A stretch of 64,000 nt of DNA from NCBI RefSeq assembly GCF_003086295.3, contig NC_092048.1:111802276-111866275 (forward strand). The letters are read 5' to 3'. The stretch is from Arachis hypogaea (taxonomy: Eukaryota > Streptophyta > Magnoliopsida > Fabales > Fabaceae). Of this stretch, positions 57,771 through 64,000 are shown piece by piece (within the stretch, counting starts at the first letter, position 1; every line of letters starts with the position of its first letter). The translations under genes and the position numbers were made by a program. Under the pieces are notes generated by a model. That model was not told the origin of the DNA, searched no databases, and saw nothing but the letters and a program-made list of their open reading frames with translations.

Positions 57771-58370
57771 TTAGGAAGCACTTTAGGCAATCCGAACAAT
57801 GATGCACATGAAGAGGTATTATTTGTTGTTAAAATTTTTATATGTTATCATATCTTAAATAATGGTTGATTATTATGATGTTGATTCAATTGTTTTGTGT
57901 ATCTAAATAGAAGAATGTTATAATATATATGTTTGTCCTCTCTCTCTCAAACATTTTTATTTAACATTATTAGTATTAAAGATGTGTAGTTTTATATTTG
58001 ATTTATTTATTTTTTTTGTTTACAGAAAAACTATGTTAAAGGGAAAATCGAACTTGATTAAGGTCAAATTTTTAAAAGCAAATGTTATAGAGTAAAAGTC
58101 ATGAACTTGTGGACATGATGACTATTTGCTACTTAGCTATTTCAACTCTCTTTTGTTATTATATTTTTTGCAAACTTAGATGATATTGTGGATCTTACAA
58201 CAATTTTTATAAGTTAAATTTGATGGAAAATGTTCAATTATTTTTCTTTAGTGACTTGATTCAAATAGTTTAGATTATTTATTGACACTAAATAATTAAA
58301 AAAAACTGAAATTAATTTCATTCATGAGAAAACTATTGTAAACAAAAAATTATATATTACAAAAAAATCG
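57771..58370. other. CACTA interior, AT-rich, no gene seen
   Basis: AT-rich DNA with a CT-repeat near 57935. Nothing recognisable. Confidence 0.5.
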
Positions 58371-58930
58371 TTTTCAATAGTTACAAAAGACAATGGTGTT
58401 AAAACCGTTGTCAAAGATGACTACATAATAAAACCGTTGCCAAAACACGACTCCAACAGTAACGTTTTAAAACCGTTGCCGAAAATGATATCAACTGTAA
58501 CGTTTTAAAACCGTTGTCATAGATGGCTATAAACTGGCAACGGTTCAAAAACCGTTGCCGAAACCTGGCACCAACGGTAACGGTTTAAAACCGTTGGCTA
58601 TGTGAATAATAAAACGACAACAGTTTAAAACCGTTGCTTATCCAGTTACGGTTTTAAACCGTTGTCATGTTAATAGGAACGGTTCGAAACCGTTGCTTAT
58701 TGAGTAACGGATCAAAACCGTTGTTTAAAATTTTTCGTCAAAACCGTTGTCTTAGGCACTAACTGTGGCAACAGTTTTTCTGTTACCGTTGCCTTAGGTA
58801 AAAAACCGTTGCCTTTGAGCATTGGTAACGGCCGCATATACCACAGGTCAAAAACCGTTGCCAAAGCGTTGCCTAAAGTTTTGGGAACGGTTTTTCAATC
58901 TACGGCAACGGTTTTTGACCGTTGCGAAAA
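58371..58930. repeat. CACTA 3' subterminal repeats
   Basis: More than 15 copies of AAACCGTTGCC, AAACCGTTGTC or the reverse, denser than at the 5' end, leading into the terminal inverted repeat. Confidence 0.88.
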
Positions 58931-58951
58931 GCCTTGTTTGTTGTAGTGTTT

Positions 58952-59347
58952 ATCTTTACTTTTCCACTTGAATATGGTTTGCTTGAAACAGATGGCCAGC
59001 TTAGAGCTCTTTACGGCTTTAAGAGTAAAAGAGAAATGGTTCGCACTCAGAGCTTGTATGCAAGATTCCATGAAGTTCCACACTTCAATTTGAGGTGCAA
59101 GGATTGGTTTTGAGTTCGATTGAATAGGTCTCGGAAGATATTTGGTCATCTTAGTGAGAATTCAAATTCCGTACCGCCCGGTTGGAACAATATAGATAAA
59201 AACGAAAGCGGTTACAAAAGCAAGGTTTGGGATCCTGGAATATATTCTGACGTTCAACACCCCGGGAACCTGAACACCTGTTTGAATTTACTCAAAGGAT
59301 TTATATGCCTAGTTTGGGACCCCGAAGGCTGTTGGCATTCCAAATAG
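58952..59347 (+). pseudogene. Element E ORF1, last piece
   Basis: Continues ORF1 after the CACTA insertion. Residues include FPLEYGLLETDGQLRALYG and CKDWF, then an in-frame TGA at 59111-59113, after which the frame stays open to TAG at 59347. The second stretch has several Trp, Gly and Pro residues (PPGWNN, VWDPG, VWDPEGCW) and may be a small folded domain. No known family recognised. Confidence 0.65.
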
Positions 59348-60115
59348 TGGTGGAGATTTTTAGATGAATTCAAGCACAAGCCACCATAATAGGGAGCTCA
59401 GCAATTGTCCAACTTAATGACTTTAACCAAAAGTGCTAGGTGGGAGACAACCCAGCATGGTATTATTGTTCCTTTTTCACTTTTAATTTTATTTCGTTTT
59501 GTTTGTTTTTAAGTTTTATTTTATTCTATTTTATTGAACCTGGAATTATTCATAACATCCATATCGGCATTGCATTTTGCATCCTGCAAAAAAAAAAAGA
59601 GAGAGCACCCCACGCGTGCGCATGAGCCACGCGTGGGCGTCGATTGCAAATCGACGTAACAATCCAATGCCCAGAAAGTTGGGTTGGAATCGTGCGGCTG
59701 GTATGCATTAGGCACAATTTGGGCCACGCGATCGCGTAGGTGACGCGCACGCGTCACTTTCATTATACCTCTCCCACGCGTTCGCGTCAGTGACGCGAAC
59801 GCGTCACTTTCACTTCACACACACCACGCGAAAGCGTGGGCGATGCGTAAGCGTGGAAATATTTGTCCCCCTAATTGGAAACAGAGAGTTACACCAAAGC
59901 GATGCTGGAATTGTGCGTTTAGTACAATTCTGAGCGACGCGTACGCGTGCCCCATGCATACACGTCACTTTCATTATCTCTCAATCACGCGATCATGTCA
60001 ATGATGCGTTCGCGTCATTACCTTTTCGCCTCAATCATGCGATCGCGTGACCCACGTGTTTGCGTGGATTCGAATCCACTAACACCACCCACGCGAAATC
60101 CTAACCCTTTTTGCG
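59348..60115 (+). promoter_or_regulatory. Element E spacer with ACGCGT palindromes
   Basis: It begins with the hairpin TGGG-AGACAA-CCCA (59441-59454), the E version of the post-ORF hairpin of C, D and O. From about 59600 to 60090 it holds many CACGCG, ACGCGT and GATCGCGT words. The same words occur in the E LTR-like region (1140-1270 and 3595-3720). This parallels the spacer of element O and may be the control region of ORF2. No convincing TATA box and no gene. Confidence 0.55.
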
Positions 60116-61506
60116 TCACTTTTCCCCCCAATCCCCCTCTGCACTCTCTCTTCTCCTCTCCTCAACCACCATACCACCACCATCACCGACTAGGACCGCC
60201 GCCACCACCATCGCCAACCCAGACCGCCGCGCCACCCTCACCAGAATCAACCCCCCCTTCTCTTCTTCTCCCTTTCTTCCTCCCCCACCACTCTTCTCCC
60301 TCCACGACCCCAGCCCCATACCCGAGCCGCCCCAGTCCCGCCGCCACCACTGAGGACCTTCGGCCGACCGCCACCCCCCATAAACCTCACCCTCCTCCAG
60401 CCGCATACTCAAACCGCCGCCTTGCCGCCACGCAGCGCTGCTACTACCACAGCACCACCATCTCCCTGATTCCAATTCTTGTTCCTCTGCACACCAGGTT
60501 CCACCAAACAGCGATTCCTCTTTCTGTTAGTTAGTTAGTTTTTTGAATTATGTTAAAATTAGGATAGTTAGAGATGCATGATCGTAGTAGATTTTAGGTG
60601 GTTAGGTAGCTAGAATGTAGTTAGTGGATTTAGGCCTGATAATTGCACCGTTCTTGTTAATTGTTTTATCTATTTTACAATTTTGAATATGTTGTGATGA
60701 TGATGATGTTCATATGCTGTTCTTTATTATTCTTTGATGCAGATTGAGTTTGTTTATTTTGAATTCATGTGAATTACTATTTGTTACTCTTTTCTGCACT
60801 ATTTTATTTTTATATGAACTGTTTTTGCTGTTGTTTATTACCCGGGAATATCCAATTTTTAGACAAAATGTTGCCCAATTTTTTTTTAAGCAAATTGTTT
60901 CACTCAACTACCATTCATGAATTAGTTTTGGAAATTTCAAATTTTGCACTAAATGGTTTCAACCAAAACAATTCATGAATGCACAGGCTAGCTTTCTTAT
61001 TCTTTCTGATTCCCTTATTCATTAAACAACATTATTGATGATTTCACTTTAATTTTGCATTTCTTTTCTATGATTAAATCATCAATAATCTGCAATATTT
61101 ACTTGAATTTGAGTTACTTGTTTTCAAATTTGTGCAATTTTAGTTAATTGGGAACCAAAACACCATGCCACTTACTTTAACTTCATTTTTAACTCTTAAC
61201 TACTTTAACTTTCTAACTTTTCTATTAGCTTTCAACTAACCACTTTCAAACCACTTCAAGGCATGATTACTGTTTTTCCTTATTAACAAGAATTCCGCAT
61301 ATAATAAATTTTGGATTGTGATTTTCATTGTCAAACTTTTAACTTGCATACAATCCAACATTTTACATCTCTTTAACCGCCTTCATGCTTTTATTGCCAC
61401 TTTATTCCTCTTTTGCCCCTCTATGCAACATTGATAAAATCCTATTTGCTTACCTATTTTCTTGCTTTAATTCTTAAACTGTATCCTGGAATTTCTGCCT
61501 TTCAGG
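60116..61506 (+). other. Element E leader of ORF2 with probable intron
   Basis: Positions 60120-60530 are C-rich with CCACCAC and CCGCC words, like a plant 5' UTR. They read as a Pro/His/Ser-rich frame, which I regard as non-coding. From about 60530 the DNA turns AT-rich and intron-like and ends in TTTCTGCCTTTCAG (AG at 61503-61504) two bases before the ORF2 ATG. The donor is not certain; CACACCAGGTTCC near 60495 is one choice. Confidence 0.5.
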
Positions 61507-63000
61507 ATGTCTGACCCTAAAAGCAAAGGAAAGGGCAAAGCAACCACTGGCAAAAGGAAAAGAGGAGAATCCTCTACCTCTATTTTGGATATCCTCCATG
61601 ATGATTCTTGGCGGGAAAAGAACTTTACCCCGCAGGAAAAGGCTGATCAGCTACTGCCTGCCACAGACCCTGTCAAGTTTGCCAATAGATACTGTGAGCT
61701 AAAGTATCCAGTTTTTACCACTTCCAGGAACCTATACCTGGAAAGGACCCTCAAAATTCCAGAAGAACTCAAACAATATACTTCAGAACAAATTAAACAG
61801 AGAGGCTGGTTCTTCTTGGAAAGAAACTTGACTGAAGTCAACTCATCTTGGGTCAGAGAATTCTACTGTAACTACTTCAAAACGTCCCTGGATGCAATAT
61901 AGCTTAGAGGAAAGCAAATTCTGATTACTGAAGAAGCCATTGAAGAAATCCTCCAACTTCAGCCTAAGTCAGATCAGCCAGACGGTTACCAAAAGGCTGA
62001 GGAGGATATGAGATTCATGAGATTTAACTGGGACGCAGTCAAGAGGACTATAGCTCTTGATCCTACTGTCCCATGGGTCATGAGCAAGTCCACAGTGGCC
62101 CCAAAGGGAATTAAGCTCATTTATCTGAATGATGAGGCTCGGCTTTGGCAGCAGATTTTGAGTAACTACGTGATGCCGAGCACTCATGAGACTGAGGTGC
62201 CAGCTGCCATGATTACCCTCATCTGGTGTGTGATGGAAGGAAAGGACTTATATCTTCCTCGCTTTATCCGGTATTACATGGCCAGGGTCCGTGTTAGAGG
62301 CACTTTGCCCTTTCTCTACTTGATTACTCAGCTAGGCCGCCGGGCTGAGGTGTCCTGGGAGATTGCTGATGAACATCCAACCGCCGCAGACTGCAAGAAG
62401 ATTATCCCTCACAGCAGGAAGTTCCAGGCCTTGGGCTACCGACCTCCTTTTCTTACTGACTCTGCTAAGGCAGCCACATCTTCTGCTGCTCCTTCAGCAC
62501 CTACTGCCCCAGTCACCACTACTGCACCCTCACCTGCCTCAGAGCCCATCTACCACCTTGTGCATCGCCTATTTGACCGGTTGGACCAGATGAAGCACAG
62601 CAACCAGCGGTGATATGAGAGATCTGAGCGTCGCAGCAAGCGACGCTATGAGCACTTAAAGTTGATGATCCGATCCGGCAGTGACATCCCCTCCGAGTCT
62701 GACACACCATCGGAGCCATCTAATGCGGAGGCGGACAATCACGAGGAGGAGGCACATGCAGAGGCTGAGCAGGGAGGACTTGAGCAAGCTGCACCACGTC
62801 ATGAGGAGCCCCATCAGATACAGCCGGTTGATCCAGAGATTCCTCTACGGACAGAGCCTCCGCTTCAGCAGGCAACCCTCCGACCCTCATATAGACTGCA
62901 GAGCCTCAGACCACCACAGAGACACCTACAGCACATCCTTCCAGAGATGCCACTTCTTCACACACAGTTTGATAGAGCATCGAGGACGATGCTATTATTT
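61507..63000 (+). pseudogene. Element E ORF2 (plant transposon-type protein)
   Basis: ATG at 61507 (MSDPKSKGKGKATTGKRKRG, a basic start). The domain that follows (FANRYCELKYPVFTTSRNLY, RGWFFLERNLTEVNSSWVRE, then RGTLPFLYLITQLGRRAEV) fits the 'putative plant transposon protein' family and parallels ORF2 of element O. Two in-frame stops, TAG at 61900-61902 and TGA at 62611-62613, break it; the same frame is otherwise open. A Ser/Ala/Pro/Thr linker and an acidic Glu-rich tail follow. The frame stays open to 63198, but the part after about 63000 is T-rich non-coding DNA. Role unknown. Confidence 0.75.
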
Positions 63001-63335
63001 AAGTGTGGGGAGGTTGCCATCTCTGGCAAACTTTATTTTGGTGAACCACTTTTCAGACTCTCTTTTATCCTATTTTGTTTATTTTCTGTATTTTTATTTT
63101 ATCTTATCTTATTTATCTTTCAGTACTTGCACATTTTTCTTTTACTGTATTTTTGCATTTTTCTTAGATATTTAGTTTATTTTAGTTTGCACTTTTAGTT
63201 TATTAGTTGTGATATAGAATATATGGATTAATTAGTTTAGTTTACCCTTTTAGCATAAGATAACTGTGTTTAATTGAAAATAAAAGAGTAAACTAGAAAC
63301 TTTTAGTTTAACAGAATCACAACAATCCACACACA

Positions 63336-63413
<78 letters not shown>

Positions 63414-63904
63414 AATGTTGGTTAATTGACAACATTTTTCAAGGAAAATACTAAATTTTATAAAAGCCATTTCTAAGATTCACATTGAGTTGAATAGAAA
63501 CTCTTGATTTCTACTTGCATGACATACATAACTGATATATGGTTTTTGAGCTAAAGAACATACAACCCATGAGTTTTTGAGCTTAATTGTATGGTTACAT
63601 TCAACCATAAATTTCATTCCTGTGTGTTTCGCACTTCTTTTCTATGCTTGTAATCTTAACTTTGTTTCAATCTATATGTCCAATATAGAATGTAGATACA
63701 TACATGCATGTGATTGAGGCCATTATTTGAATTTTTGCTCACTTATCCCAAATAAGCCTAACTCCTACATCACCCTTGTTAGCCCCCTTGAGCCTTTTAA
63801 TCCCCTTTTGTTCTATAACCACATCACTATCCTTAAGCAGAAAAACAAATTAAAAATCCCAAGTTGAATCCTTGGTTAGCATAAGATAGAGATTTTGTAT
63901 CCAC
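63001..63904 (+). other. Element E 3' untranslated region
   Basis: T-rich DNA with TAAGTGTGGGGA at about 63000-63011 and again near 63905. The two copies resemble the repeated priming motif of C, D and O. No gene. Confidence 0.5.
63329..63412. repeat. (CA)n-(TA)n microsatellite
   Basis: A short run of CA dinucleotides is followed by about 37 TA dinucleotides. An apparent poly-Ile/Tyr frame across it is an artefact. Confidence 0.97.
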
Positions 63905-64000
63905 TAAGTGTGGGGAAATGTGAGAACATGGGTTGATAGGAAAGGTATTAAATTAAGAAATTAATCAAAAATCTTGGGAGCCAATTTAAATTAAAATACC
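63905..64000 (+). other. Possible polypurine tract and start of the E 3' LTR
   Basis: AAGTGTGGGGAAA is followed by TGTGAGAACATG at 63919, a 12-mer also present at 963 and 3412. The bases after it resemble those positions only loosely. The window ends before this can be settled. Confidence 0.4.

Larger units (their letters stand above)
53400..58948. mobile_element. Non-autonomous CACTA (En/Spm) transposon with captured sequences
   Basis: Starts CACTACAACAAA and ends TTTGTTGTAGTG, with TTT duplicated at 53397-53399 and 58949-58951: 5549 bp. Subterminal arrays of AACCGTT/AACGGTT words fill both ends. The element is inserted in frame-disrupting fashion in ORF1 of element E; skipping it and one TTT restores the frame. 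No TNP2-type transposase core was found. The interior carries a GC-rich gene-like piece, a LINE fragment, a cysteinyl-tRNA synthetase exon and a coiled-coil ORF end. Confidence 0.95.

Noticed and set aside
59947..60534. Pro/His/Ser-rich 195-codon frame
   Set aside because: It spans the ACGCGT repeats and a C-rich leader-like stretch. The opposite strand is equally open and there is no family match. Low-complexity composition explains it.
62980..63198. Hydrophobic, Phe/Leu/Tyr-rich tail of E ORF2 resembling a membrane segment of an envelope protein
   Set aside because: The stretch is simply T-rich DNA after the TAAGTGTGGGGA motif. T-rich codons always read as Phe and Leu, so this is no evidence for an env gene.
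63250..63435. Poly Ile/Tyr frame
   Set aside because: It is translation of the (TA)n microsatellite.

Overview
This is repeat DNA from a plant nuclear genome. I see no intact host gene, rRNA, tRNA or CRISPR array. Every long reading frame belongs to an LTR retrotransposon or sits inside a CACTA DNA transposon. All six primer binding sites match the 3' end of plant tRNA-Asp (TGGCGCCGTTGCCGGGGA or one mismatch). A legume is likely, and peanut (Arachis) is my best guess because U3 words such as GGCGTTTAACGCC are familiar from that genus. That attribution is inference from memory, not a database result.

The window is a nest of insertions whose borders can be read to the base. Element E (+ strand, outermost, incomplete at both ends) runs through the whole window. 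It was entered by element O (- strand, 4976-52320, duplicated site AACAC) and by a CACTA element (53400-58948, duplicated site TTT). O was entered by element A (- strand, 9103-44985, AAACC). A was then entered by three elements: C (+, 13334-24743, GTAAT), D (+, 25554-34055, GACAG) and B (+, 37689-42973, GGGTC). With the inserts removed, A is about 10.7 kb and O about 11.5 kb, both contiguous.

C is an Athila-lineage Ty3/gypsy element with one intact 1822-codon gag-pol frame and two 2063-bp LTRs that are identical wherever I compared them. It is the only element here that looks able to move by itself. D is a related short element with gag and protease only. O is an older gag-protease element with a second gene. 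A and B are Tat-lineage elements with two RNase H domains. A also carries a spliced gene on the opposite strand between pol and its 3' LTR. E has no recognisable gag or pol, but has two unusual genes. The CACTA element lacks a recognisable transposase core and carries a captured exon of organellar-type cysteinyl-tRNA synthetase and a piece of a LINE.

The most interesting signals are non-coding. C, D and O share a 3' architecture: a short post-ORF hairpin, repeated copies of TAAGTTTGGTGTTG, a purine tract, a block of helices with compensating base changes, a GGGA-loop hairpin, and a final TAAGTTTGGTGTTG abutting the 3' LTR (slightly diverged in O). Each LTR family also packs its own palindromic word into U3 upstream of TATA. 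In O and E the same word recurs between ORF1 and ORF2, where O also has a TATA box. This suggests a second internal promoter built like the LTR.
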